DNA from: Treponema sp. | GTDB lineage: Bacteria; Spirochaetota; Spirochaetia; Treponematales; Treponemataceae | DNA: 7,838 nucleotides | Direction of reading: 5' to 3' | NCBI GenBank assembly: GCA_017613485.1 | Contig: JAGADS010000093.1 | Span: 1-7,838, forward strand | In this document: piece by piece, positions 1-5,872 of the stretch | Numbering within the stretch: position 1 is the stretch's first letter | Layout of the letters: every line of letters starts with the position of its first letter | The notes under the pieces: model-generated | The model's input: the letters and a program-made list of their open reading frames with translations, nothing else | Databases searched by the model: none | Told to the model about the DNA's origin: nothing | Position numbers and translations under genes: made by a program

Positions 1-127
1 CAAAAAGAATTTAACCATTTCGAACAGGCAGTTTTTATGCAATAAAAATCAAATTTGCCTCGAAAAGGTTTTAAAAAGCCTATAATGCGGAAGCCCTGAC
101 AAGTTGCTTGGATTTTCTATTCTTTTA

Positions 128-157
128 TTGACATTTATTGCGTTTTTATGCTAAAAT
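128..157 (+). promoter_or_regulatory. Strong sigma-70-type promoter of yebC
   Basis: A perfect TTGACA -35 box (128-133) is followed by an 18-bp spacer and TAAAAT (152-157). A TG dinucleotide at 149-150 makes this an extended -10. Transcription should begin near 164, leaving a leader of about 29 nt before the yebC start at 193. Because the ATG at 148 lies inside the promoter itself, it cannot be a start codon on this transcript. The element is seen directly; its activity is inferred. Confidence 0.75.
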
Positions 158-180
158 CCTTGTCAAAATCGGTTTATATA

Positions 181-186
181 GAGGAG
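181..186 (+). promoter_or_regulatory. Shine-Dalgarno site of yebC
   Basis: GAGGAG lies 6 nt before the ATG at 193. Its position fixes the start at 193, not at the in-frame ATG at 148, and agrees with the conserved family N-terminus MSGHSKW. Confidence 0.8.
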
Positions 187-192
187 TTCCCT

Positions 193-939
193 ATGTCAGG
201 ACACAGTAAATGGTCAACTATTAAACATGCAAAAGGTATTGCAGATGCAAAACGTGGACAGCTGTTCACCAAATTCATAAAGGAAATTTCAATCGCTGCA
301 AAAATGGGCGGTGGAGATCCGGATTCTAACCCACGTCTCCGCACAGCCATGCTCAAGGCAAAAGCAGCATCAATGCCTAAGGACAACATCGAGCGTGCAA
401 TCAAGAAAGGTACTGGAGAATTGGGTGCCGTTTCTTATGAGGAGCTTGTATACGAAGGATATGCCGCAGGTGGTGTTGCAGTTCTCGTAGAAGTACTTAC
501 AGACAACAAGAACCGTGCAGCCGCAGATGTCCGCAACATTTTCAACAAGAACGGCGGAAACCTCGGAACATCAGGTTCAGTAAGCCGCATGTTCGACCGC
601 AAGGGTGTAATTGAGTACGATGCAGAGAAAGTAAACGAAGACGAGCTTATGGAAGTAGCACTTGAAGCAGGTGCAGAGGACATCGTTACTGAGGACGGAG
701 TTACAACAGTTACAACAGATCCTGGTTCATTCGATTCTGTACTTGAGGCACTTCAGGCAAAGAACTATGAGTCACTTTCTGCCGCAGTAAGCATGGTTCC
801 ACAGGCATATACATCTGTTGATGCAGACACAGCAAAGAAGGTTGCAAAGCTCATCAACAAGCTTGAGGAAAACGATGACGTACAGAACGTATGGTCTACA
901 GTAGAATACCCGGACGATTTTGATCCGGATGCAGAGTAA
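193..939 (+). CDS. yebC: YebC/PmpR family regulator (TACO1 family)
   Basis: A full-length 248-residue member of the YebC/PmpR/TACO1 family. These cytoplasmic proteins are described as DNA-binding transcriptional regulators and, more recently, as ribosome-associated factors that relieve stalling, notably at proline runs. The N-terminus MSGHSKWSTIKHAKG, the DAKRGQLFTKFIKEI segment and GGGDPDSNPRLR are hallmark family blocks. The YEGYAAGGVAVLVEVLTDNKNR-like central block and a very acidic C-terminus (DDFDPDAE) also fit. The start at 193 is set by the conserved N-terminus, a GAGGAG ribosome site 6 nt upstream and a promoter that overlaps the only upstream ATG (148). An intrinsic terminator follows, and ruvC comes next; yebC next to ruv genes is a widespread bacterial arrangement. 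Family assignment is very secure; the molecular role in this organism is not shown by the sequence. Confidence 0.96.
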   Translation: MSGHSKWSTIKHAKGIADAKRGQLFTKFIKEISIAAKMGGGDPDSNPRLRTAMLKAKAASMPKDNIERAIKKGTGELGAVSYEELVYEGYAAGGVAVLVEVLTDNKNRAAADVRNIFNKNGGNLGTSGSVSRMFDRKGVIEYDAEKVNEDELMEVALEAGAEDIVTEDGVTTVTTDPGSFDSVLEALQAKNYESLSAAVSMVPQAYTSVDADTAKKVAKLINKLEENDDVQNVWSTVEYPDDFDPDAE

Positions 940-953
940 TCTGAATTTCAGAT
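939..953. repeat. Short perfect dyad at the yebC stop codon
   Basis: ATCTGAA and TTCAGAT (7 nt each) flank a single central T, starting on the last base of the yebC stop codon. As RNA it could fold as a 5-bp stem with a 5-nt loop. It lies 9 nt upstream of the intrinsic terminator hairpin. It could be a protein-binding dyad, part of the 3' end structure, or chance. Confidence 0.4.
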
Positions 954-962
954 GAATACATG

Positions 963-990
963 AAAGCGGTCTTTTTGGCCGCTTTTTTTT
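963..990 (+). terminator. Rho-independent terminator between yebC and ruvC
   Basis: The arms 963-971 (AAAGCGGTC) and 977-985 (GGCCGCTTT) pair over 9 bp with one G-T wobble and a TTTTT loop. A run of eight T residues (983-990) follows, partly within the stem. The T-tract ends at the base before an ATG (991) that is in frame with ruvC. This is a classical strong terminator for yebC, so transcription of ruvC probably relies on incomplete termination. Confidence 0.85.
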
Positions 991-1002
991 ATGGAACGGA
1001 TA

Positions 1003-1485
1003 ATGGCAAGAAAAAGACGTGTAATTGGAATTGACCCGGGACTTGCAAACACAGGATTCGGCATAATTGACGCGTTGAACGGGAAACTCCATGCCGTAAG
1101 CTACGGTGTAATAGAAACAGATTCTCAGGAAGACCATTCAATAAGGCTTTTATCCCTTTACAACAGGCTCCTTGCCGTAATTGACGAATTCCGCCCGGAC
1201 GAAGCAGAGATGGAGACGCTTTATTTTTCCAGAAACAGCTCCTCCGCACTGCCGGTTGCCGAGGCAAAAGGTGTAATAACGCTATGTCTTGCCCAGCAGG
1301 GAATTCCCGTGCATTTTTACACCCCGAACCAGATAAAATCCACAGTAACAGGAACTGCAAGCGCCGACAAGGAAACCGTGGAACGCTGCGTAAAAATAAT
1401 CCTTAACCTAAAGGAGGCCCCTAAACCGGATCATGCCTCCGATGCCCTTGCAGGTGCAATTACCCTCATTCATTCAACTTTATAG
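1003..1485 (+). CDS. ruvC: Holliday junction resolvase RuvC
   Basis: The crossover junction endonuclease cuts Holliday junctions symmetrically and works with RuvAB in recombinational repair. The protein has 160 residues from ATG 1003, slightly shorter than the 173 of E. coli. An RNase H-like fold is indicated by VIGIDPG (catalytic Asp11), METLYFSRNSSSAL (catalytic Glu71) and the C-terminal DHASDALAGAI. That last motif supplies His144 and Asp147, the His/Asp pairing known in Thermus RuvC; E. coli has Asp at the first position. I prefer ATG 1003 because MARKRRVIGIDPG matches the usual N-terminus and a weak GGAA lies 6 nt upstream. ATG 991 (four residues longer) directly follows the terminator T-tract with no ribosome site, but it cannot be excluded. 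No separate promoter is visible, and ruvA and ruvB are not in the window. Confidence 0.95.
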   Translation: MARKRRVIGIDPGLANTGFGIIDALNGKLHAVSYGVIETDSQEDHSIRLLSLYNRLLAVIDEFRPDEAEMETLYFSRNSSSALPVAEAKGVITLCLAQQGIPVHFYTPNQIKSTVTGTASADKETVERCVKIILNLKEAPKPDHASDALAGAITLIHSTL

Positions 1486-1517
1486 GTTAACTTTAAAGAC
1501 TTTTTCACAAAACAGGT

Positions 1518-1546
1518 TTGACATAAATTGAATGATGTTTCATAAT
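1518..1546 (+). promoter_or_regulatory. Promoter of the 510-residue unknown gene, leaderless geometry
   Basis: TTGACA (1518-1523), a 17-bp spacer and CATAAT (1541-1546) form a near-consensus promoter. The expected transcription start, about 7 bp after the -10 box, falls on the A of ATG 1553. The ATGs at 1532 and 1535 lie in the spacer and would not be transcribed. No Shine-Dalgarno sequence precedes 1553. Confidence 0.7.
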
Positions 1547-1552
1547 GTAGAT

Positions 1553-3085
1553 ATGAAGAAACTCACCGACAGCAGTATAGAAAAACAGTCTTTTTTCACG
1601 CACCTTGTAAGCATCCTTCTTGGGCGCAATAATGACGAGAAATACATAAAGCTTAAATCTGTAAATCAGACACTCAAACGCGAGGGATACAAATATTATT
1701 CCCTTAGAAAAGACAGGGTTAATCCTCAGTTTGCAAAATTCATGTATTCTGTTTATGAAATCGTGGCACCGCTCCGTGAATTCTTCCTCAAGAACAATGA
1801 CAATGAGTATTACAAAAAGCAGATTCTTGTTTATGCCCAGACAGACAGCCAGAGGGAAATTGCAGAGAAACTTTCTCCAGCATCAATAAAACTTGCCGCA
1901 TCAAAGAATCCCATCAAGCTGATTGCAGAGTCGGGACAGAGGCTTTTTGCTGAATTCCGCTCAGGATTTTCTGCAGGTGCCGGAATGCTAATCAACGAGG
2001 TATTCCAGACTGTCCTTATTTTAAAGCAGTTCTGTGTCCTTGACTATTATGCATGCCTTAAGAGATTCTGCATGGAGATGGAGGAAAACACTTTTGGGCA
2101 GAAATATAAATTCACACCGGTTGCACGGAATTATGTGGCGGATTTTGTAATCGACTTCATCAACTACCTTAACATGCTGCTCGAAGTGGAGGATTTTACA
2201 CCAGTATCAAATTTCCTGAAGTCTCTGGACGGATGGGAGCAGAACAGGCTTACCGACCTTCTTAACCTTATGGAAGAGCTCAGGAAAATGAAGGACAGGA
2301 AACTCCTCCGAATGCTGGGAGAGGTCATCAGCCAAGATCCTGATTTCATGGAAAAGACAGCCCCAGAAGAAAGGGATATTGTACGCCCTTACATCGAAAA
2401 CATCTATCAGATGTTCCGTTCCACAGTGCAGGAAATAATCCATGAGAAAAAACTGAGTCAGTTCAACGAATACCTTGAGTCAATATTCACATATCAGGAC
2501 TTGAAGAGGCTCCGTTACTACAATGACGATGAGTCAAAGAAATACGAAAGCCGCGGTGCAAACGGTTTCGCATACTGCAATGCCGCAATGTATGTTCAGG
2601 CATTCATAAAGAAATACGGTCACGGAGAACTTGAACAGTTCATGTCTTCTTTCCGGATGGCAGCACACAGCTATATTCCAAGCTACATCCCCGATTTTAC
2701 CGCAAGGTGCCAGGACCTGTATGACACGGGAACTGCCCTTTTTACATTTGACCAGCACCTCAACACCGACTTTTCCGAAGGCTACAAGCTGAAATCACTT
2801 TTGGAGAACTGCCGCAGCGATGAGAAAATCATATTCAAGCTGAGCGGGGAAATAAACGAGCTTAACCAGAGGGCAAACGAAATAATCAAGTCATCAATTG
2901 ATGCAGTAACTGATATCGGGAAAATTCTCGTTGCGCTTCTTGAGGACAGGGCACAGAAAAAGATCATCACAAACTGGCATGAGGTCGAAAAACAGCTTCA
3001 GAAAACCGCAAAGGAAGTACTTGAACCGATGATAAGCCACTTTAAGAATTTCGTAAGCCTGATGAAGGAATACCAGAATTTATAG
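1553..3085 (+). CDS. Uncharacterised soluble protein, possibly spirochaete DUF5312 family
   Basis: A 510-residue protein without a signal peptide or convincing membrane segment, so it is probably cytoplasmic. I recognise no catalytic motif. The composition is that of a long, mainly alpha-helical protein with alternating charged and hydrophobic residues. The last part (about residues 424-510, from IIFKLSGEINELNQ) looks like an extended helix or coiled coil. The overall look and length recall the uncharacterised spirochaete family DUF5312, but this is from memory and tentative. The start is set at 1553 because a good promoter ends 6 nt before it; the upstream ATGs at 1532 and 1535 would lie inside that promoter. 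It follows ruvC by 67 bp but has its own promoter. The hairpin of the palindromic element downstream is its likely terminator. Function is unknown, and no role should be read from the ruvC neighbour alone. Confidence 0.8.
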   Translation: MKKLTDSSIEKQSFFTHLVSILLGRNNDEKYIKLKSVNQTLKREGYKYYSLRKDRVNPQFAKFMYSVYEIVAPLREFFLKNNDNEYYKKQILVYAQTDSQREIAEKLSPASIKLAASKNPIKLIAESGQRLFAEFRSGFSAGAGMLINEVFQTVLILKQFCVLDYYACLKRFCMEMEENTFGQKYKFTPVARNYVADFVIDFINYLNMLLEVEDFTPVSNFLKSLDGWEQNRLTDLLNLMEELRKMKDRKLLRMLGEVISQDPDFMEKTAPEERDIVRPYIENIYQMFRSTVQEIIHEKKLSQFNEYLESIFTYQDLKRLRYYNDDESKKYESRGANGFAYCNAAMYVQAFIKKYGHGELEQFMSSFRMAAHSYIPSYIPDFTARCQDLYDTGTALFTFDQHLNTDFSEGYKLKSLLENCRSDEKIIFKLSGEINELNQRANEIIKSSIDAVTDIGKILVALLEDRAQKKIITNWHEVEKQLQKTAKEVLEPMISHFKNFVSLMKEYQNL

Positions 3086-3095
3086 GCATACATAA

Positions 3096-3128
3096 GGCAA
3101 CCTCTAAAAACTGTTAGCTGAGGTTGCC
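3096..3128. repeat. Left palindromic unit of the intergenic element
   Basis: Arms GGCAACCTC (3096-3104) and GAGGTTGCC (3120-3128) pair perfectly over 9 bp around a 15-nt loop, within which TAA and TTA can pair further. It is a diverged copy of the right unit at 3183-3210. Confidence 0.7.
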
Positions 3129-3133
3129 GTCGA

Positions 3134-3165
3134 GTTTAAAAGCCCGGAATTACGGGCTTTTAAAC
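3134..3165. terminator. Central 13-bp hairpin, probable bidirectional terminator
   Basis: GTTTAAAAGCCCG (3134-3146) and CGGGCTTTTAAAC (3153-3165) are perfect reverse complements separated by GAATTA. A GC-rich core sits next to A and T tracts on both strands (AAAAGCCCG/CGGGCTTTT), the form of a bidirectional intrinsic terminator with a short U-tract. It lies 48 bp after the stop of the unknown gene at 1553-3085 and is the best candidate for ending that transcript. Confidence 0.65.
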
Positions 3166-3182
3166 GTCGCATTTTCAAAGTT

Positions 3183-3210
3183 ACCTCGAAAAACTGAAGT
3201 TTTTCGAGGT
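3183..3210. repeat. Right palindromic unit of the intergenic element
   Basis: ACCTCGAAAAAC (3183-3194) and GTTTTTCGAGGT (3199-3210) form a perfect 12-bp stem with a TGAA tetraloop. No T-tract follows, so by itself it is not a typical terminator for rightward transcription. It ends 21 bp before the -35 box of the phosphorylase promoter. Confidence 0.75.
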
Positions 3211-3231
3211 TCCCATAAAAACTTTAATTCT

Positions 3232-3260
3232 TTGCAAAAAATAATATTCCATGCTATAAT
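3232..3260 (+). promoter_or_regulatory. Promoter of deoD, leaderless geometry
   Basis: TTGCAA (3232-3237), a 17-bp spacer and a perfect TATAAT (3255-3260) preceded by TG at 3252-3253 (extended -10). The base 7 bp after the -10 box is the A of the deoD ATG (3267), so the mRNA should have essentially no 5' leader. There is no Shine-Dalgarno sequence. Confidence 0.75.
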
Positions 3261-3266
3261 GGCTGT

Positions 3267-3968
3267 ATGAGTACACATATCAATGCACCCGATGGTGCCA
3301 TAGCCGAGGCAGTACTGCTTCCCGGAGACCCGTTAAGGGCAAAGTTTATTGCAGAGACTTTTCTGCAGGATGCAAAGTGCTATAACGAAGTGCGCGGAAT
3401 GTACGGCTTTACAGGAACCTACAACGGAAAAAAAGTTTCAGTTCAGGGCACAGGAATGGGACAGCCATCCATTTCCATTTATGTCAATGAGCTTTTCCGT
3501 TTTTATGGAGTAAAGAAGGCCATACGTGTCGGAACATGCGGTGCGATTCAAAAGGACATTGCATTGCGTGACGTAATCCTTGCACAGGGAGCATGCTCTG
3601 ATTCTGCAATGAACACAGGAAGATTCAAGGGAATGCATTATGCCCCTATTGCAGACTACTCTCTCCTGTCTACCGCTGAAAAAAAGGCAAGGGAACTAGG
3701 CTTGAACGTAAATGTCGGTCTCTGTATCTCAAGCGACGTATTCTATGACGATGAGGAGACATGGAAGCTTTGGGCTGAGTATGGAGTCATGGGAGTGGAC
3801 ATGGAAGCAGCGGAGCTTTATACGCTTGCCGCAAAATTCAAGAGGCAGGCACTTGCAATCCTTACGGTAAGCGACCAGATCCTTCTTGGAGGCAAGGCTA
3901 CTGCAGAGGAAAGGCAGACCTCGTTTACAAACATGATTAAAGTTGCCCTTGAAACTGCAACCGCCTGA
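3267..3968 (+). CDS. deoD: Purine nucleoside phosphorylase, DeoD type
   Basis: This enzyme cleaves purine (deoxy)ribonucleosides with phosphate to free base and (deoxy)ribose-1-phosphate in cytoplasmic nucleoside salvage. The 233 residues match the hexameric bacterial family from end to end. Visible are the N-terminal STHINA (His4, which in the hexamer reaches the neighbouring site), the phosphate loop PGDPLRAK (Gly20, Arg24), IRVGTCGA with Arg87, [10 protein letters not shown] (Met179, Glu180, ribose binding) and VSDQI with the base-activating Asp203. AEERQTSF carries Arg216. Thr90 replaces the Ser seen in E. coli, a mild change. The start at 3267 is certain from homology, yet it lies 6 nt after a TATAAT box with no ribosome site, so the message is probably leaderless. 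It heads a run of four co-oriented genes; the next starts 1 nt after its stop. Confidence 0.95.
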   Translation: MSTHINAPDGAIAEAVLLPGDPLRAKFIAETFLQDAKCYNEVRGMYGFTGTYNGKKVSVQGTGMGQPSISIYVNELFRFYGVKKAIRVGTCGAIQKDIALRDVILAQGACSDSAMNTGRFKGMHYAPIADYSLLSTAEKKARELGLNVNVGLCISSDVFYDDEETWKLWAEYGVMGVDMEAAELYTLAAKFKRQALAILTVSDQILLGGKATAEERQTSFTNMIKVALETATA

Positions 3969-3969
3969 A

Positions 3970-4905
3970 ATGTCTGAGCAGAAAGCAAAAAACAACAGGA
4001 CGCTTACCCTTGATGAAAATGAAATACCTGCATTAAGGGAGCGTCTTCTTACAAAAGAAAACATTACCCACAAAAGCTCCGTTTTAAACCGGACACTTAA
4101 CGGTGATATGCTTGACATGCTTGAGTACGTCCCAGATGAATTTGCGGATTTAATAATAATCGACCCGCCATACAACCTTACAAAAGATTTCAACGGACTC
4201 AAATTCAACTCAAGAAAAGAGGATGCCTACGAGGAATATCTTGACTCATGGTTTCCTAAAGTATGTTCAAAACTAAAGCCAGACGGAAGCCTTTATATAT
4301 GCTGTGACTGGAAATGCACGGCAAGCATTCAGCGGGCAGTTGAAAAAGAGCTTTGCATATTGAACCGCATAACATGGCAGAGGGAAAAAGGCCGCGGTGC
4401 AAAATCAAACTGGAAGAATTCGATGGAGGACATCTGGTTTGCGGTAAAAAATCCCGACTCTTATTATTTTGACGTTGAGGCTGTAAAACAGAAACGCAGG
4501 GTCATTGCTCCATACAAAGTAAACGGAGAACCCAAAGACTGGAAGGAAGAGGAAGACGGAAATTACCGCATGACATGTCCCTCAAACTTCTGGGATGACA
4601 TAAGCGTCCCCTTCTGGTCCATGCCGGAGAACACAGACCACCCTACTCAAAAGCCCGAAAAACTCTACGCTAAACTGATTCTTGCATCATGTCCTGAAAA
4701 TGGAGTCGTCTTTGATCCTTTTCTTGGAAGCGGAACTGCAAGCGTTACTGCAAAAAAACTGGGAAGGAATTACTGCGGAATTGAGCTTAACGAGGAATAC
4801 TGTATGTGGACGGAAAAGCGGCTTAAGATGGCGGAAAATGACAAGAGCATTCAGGGATATCACGACGGTGTGTTCTGGGAAAGAAACACAAAACCACACA
4901 CTTGA
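3970..4905 (+). CDS. Orphan site-specific DNA methyltransferase (N6-adenine or N4-cytosine, beta class)
   Basis: A 311-residue S-adenosylmethionine-dependent DNA methyltransferase. The catalytic motif IV IIIDPPYNL (DPPY 65-68) comes before the AdoMet-binding motif I FDPFLGSGT (248-256), which is preceded by HPTQKP (224-229). This order is typical of the beta group (N6_N4_Mtase family, as in HinfI-like and CcrM-like enzymes). The middle (about residues 130-215) is the presumed target-recognition region; it includes a WQREKGRGAKSNWKNSMEDIWF stretch and gives no site that I can read. DPPY makes adenine the likelier target. The start at 3970 (TGAaATG, 1 nt after deoD) suggests translational coupling. 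The alternative ATG at 3943 would overlap deoD by 26 bp. No restriction endonuclease is adjacent, so it may act as an orphan in epigenetic regulation, protection or phage defence. Confidence 0.9.
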   Translation: MSEQKAKNNRTLTLDENEIPALRERLLTKENITHKSSVLNRTLNGDMLDMLEYVPDEFADLIIIDPPYNLTKDFNGLKFNSRKEDAYEEYLDSWFPKVCSKLKPDGSLYICCDWKCTASIQRAVEKELCILNRITWQREKGRGAKSNWKNSMEDIWFAVKNPDSYYFDVEAVKQKRRVIAPYKVNGEPKDWKEEEDGNYRMTCPSNFWDDISVPFWSMPENTDHPTQKPEKLYAKLILASCPENGVVFDPFLGSGTASVTAKKLGRNYCGIELNEEYCMWTEKRLKMAENDKSIQGYHDGVFWERNTKPHT

Positions 4906-4930
4906 ACAACAGGCAATAAAGTTGTAGACT
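4902..4930 (+). promoter_or_regulatory. Weak candidate promoter before the nucleotidyltransferase gene
   Basis: TTGAAC (4902-4907), 17 bp and TAGACT (4925-4930) have partial consensus matches and would give a leader of about 24 nt. The gap to the methyltransferase gene is 55 bp without a convincing terminator, so readthrough from the deoD promoter is equally possible. Confidence 0.3.
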
Positions 4931-4949
4931 TTTAAAACCATTTATTTTT

Positions 4950-4953
4950 GGAG
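4950..4953 (+). promoter_or_regulatory. Shine-Dalgarno site that decides the nucleotidyltransferase start
   Basis: GGAG lies 7 nt before ATG 4961 but only 1 nt before the in-frame ATG 4955. The spacing favours 4961 as the true start. Confidence 0.7.
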
Positions 4954-4960
4954 TATGAAT

Positions 4961-5869
4961 ATGAAACCAACATTACTTGTTCTTGCAGCCGGAATGGGAA
5001 GCCGCTACGGTGGAGTTAAGCAAATTGATTCTGTAGGTCAGAACGGAGAATGTCTCCTTGATTTCTCTGCCTATGACGCACAAAAATGTGGATTCGGGAA
5101 AATAGTTTATATTATCAGGCAGGATATCGAGAAAGATTTCCGCGAAAGACACTTTGACCGCGTGGCAAAGAATTTCAATGCAGAATATGTTTTCCAGACA
5201 CCGACAAGCCTTTTGACAGATGAGGAAGTTTCAAAGGCAGCAAAGAGGGAAAAACCGTGGGGCACCATACATGCTGTCCTCTGTGCGGAGAGTGCAATAC
5301 AAACTCCCTTTGCAGTTATCAACAGTGATGATTATTACGGCCGTGATGCCTTTAAGACTTTAGGACGCTATCTTTCTGACATTGATGTTTTTTCAACTGA
5401 ACATGCAATGGTAGGATATGTCCTTGGCAACACCATGAGTAAATCCGGCAGCGTAAGCCGTGGTGTCTGTACAGTAAAAGACGGATATCTTGAATCAATC
5501 GTTGAGAACACAAAGATTGCATACGAGGGAGACGGAATTGTAAGTGAACTGAACGGTCAGAAAATTCCAATGACGGGAAAAGAATGGGTCAGCATGAACC
5601 TTTTTGCATTCAGCTTAAAGGCATTTGAGGGCTTCCACGAATACTGGGAGAACTTTAAGAAAACCTCAATTGACCAAAGCAAAGCAGAGGCACTTCTTCC
5701 TGTAGCTGCATCAGACATAGTTCACAAGGGAGAGGGAAAGATTAAATTCTTCTCTTCAACTGAGCGTTGGTTCGGAATGACATATCCTCAGGATAAGGAA
5801 ATAGTAAAGCAGGAAATCGCAAAGAAAATTGAGCAGAAATATTATCCTGAAAAACTTTGGAAGCTGTAA
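4961..5869 (+). CDS. Nucleotidyltransferase family protein (sugar-1-phosphate nucleotidyltransferase-like)
   Basis: A 302-residue cytoplasmic protein of the NTP-transferase fold, which usually joins a sugar-1-phosphate to NTP to give an NDP-sugar and pyrophosphate. The N-terminal LAAGMGSRYGGVKQ (8-21) is the signature nucleotide loop, with Arg15 and Lys20 in the usual places. PWGTIHAVLCA (99-109) and VINSDDYYG (119-127) follow; the Asp residues 123/124 are the likely metal ligands. It resembles a widespread bacterial group of about 300 residues often labelled only as nucleotidyltransferase, whose substrate I cannot assign. The C-terminal third lacks a recognisable acyltransferase repeat. The isomerase gene starts 3 nt after its stop, so a mannose- or hexose-related sugar nucleotide is a reasonable guess, not a demonstrated activity. 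ATG 4955 is a less likely start, two residues longer. Confidence 0.88.
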   Translation: MKPTLLVLAAGMGSRYGGVKQIDSVGQNGECLLDFSAYDAQKCGFGKIVYIIRQDIEKDFRERHFDRVAKNFNAEYVFQTPTSLLTDEEVSKAAKREKPWGTIHAVLCAESAIQTPFAVINSDDYYGRDAFKTLGRYLSDIDVFSTEHAMVGYVLGNTMSKSGSVSRGVCTVKDGYLESIVENTKIAYEGDGIVSELNGQKIPMTGKEWVSMNLFAFSLKAFEGFHEYWENFKKTSIDQSKAEALLPVAASDIVHKGEGKIKFFSSTERWFGMTYPQDKEIVKQEIAKKIEQKYYPEKLWKL

Positions 5870-5872
5870 AGA

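Larger units (their letters stand above)
3092..3218. mobile_element. MITE-like palindromic element with ATAA flanks
   Basis: The core runs from 3096 to 3214 (119 bp) and has no coding capacity. Its ends are inverted: 3096-3112 (GGCAACCTCTAAAAACT) and 3198-3214 (AGTTTTTCGAGGTTCCC) match at 15 of 17 positions. ATAA stands directly outside each end (3092-3095 and 3215-3218), as a target-site duplication would. Inside are three consecutive hairpins. The two outer ones are related to each other (CCTCtAAAAACTG against CCTCgAAAAACTG, and GAGGTTgCC against GAGGTTcCC). This could be a miniature inverted-repeat transposable element, or a pair of dispersed REP-like palindromes around a terminator. ATAA flanks in AT-rich DNA could be chance. 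Copies elsewhere in the genome would be needed to confirm mobility. Confidence 0.5.

Noticed and set aside
1..18. Minus-strand ATG (16-18) reading off the left edge
   Set aside because: Only six codons are visible and there is no ribosome site or convincing promoter.
1..45. Possible C-terminal tail of a gene entering from the left (frame 1, stop at 43-45)
   Set aside because: Only 14 codons are visible and they show no recognisable similarity; any frame stays open this long by chance.
26..60. AT-rich inverted repeat (TTTTTAT/ATAAAAA with outer AGGCA/TGCCT) as a terminator
   Set aside because: The stem is almost all A-T, the outer arms are offset by unpaired bases, and no T-tract follows.
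55..86. Second yebC promoter with a perfect TATAAT (81-86)
   Set aside because: The best -35 candidate (TTGCCT) is 20 bp away and there is no extended -10; the promoter at 128-157 is much better.
148..192. Upstream ATG giving yebC 15 extra residues
   Set aside because: The ATG overlaps the extended -10 box, the expected transcript starts after it, and the family N-terminus plus a good ribosome site point to 193.
975..1004. A ruvC promoter made of TTGGCC and GATAAT
   Set aside because: The boxes overlap the terminator hairpin and the start codon, so a transcript from it would begin after the ruvC start.
1432..1446. Histidine instead of aspartate at one RuvC catalytic position
   Set aside because: A His/Asp pair here is known from functional RuvC proteins such as that of Thermus, so it is not a defect.
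3943..3969. Upstream ATG extending the methyltransferase by nine residues
   Set aside because: It would overlap deoD by 26 bp, the extra residues look like a shifted reading of the deoD end, and no ribosome site supports it.
4906..4925. Terminator after the methyltransferase gene (ACAAC/GTTGT)
   Set aside because: The stem has only 5 bp with a 10-nt loop and is not followed by a proper T-tract.
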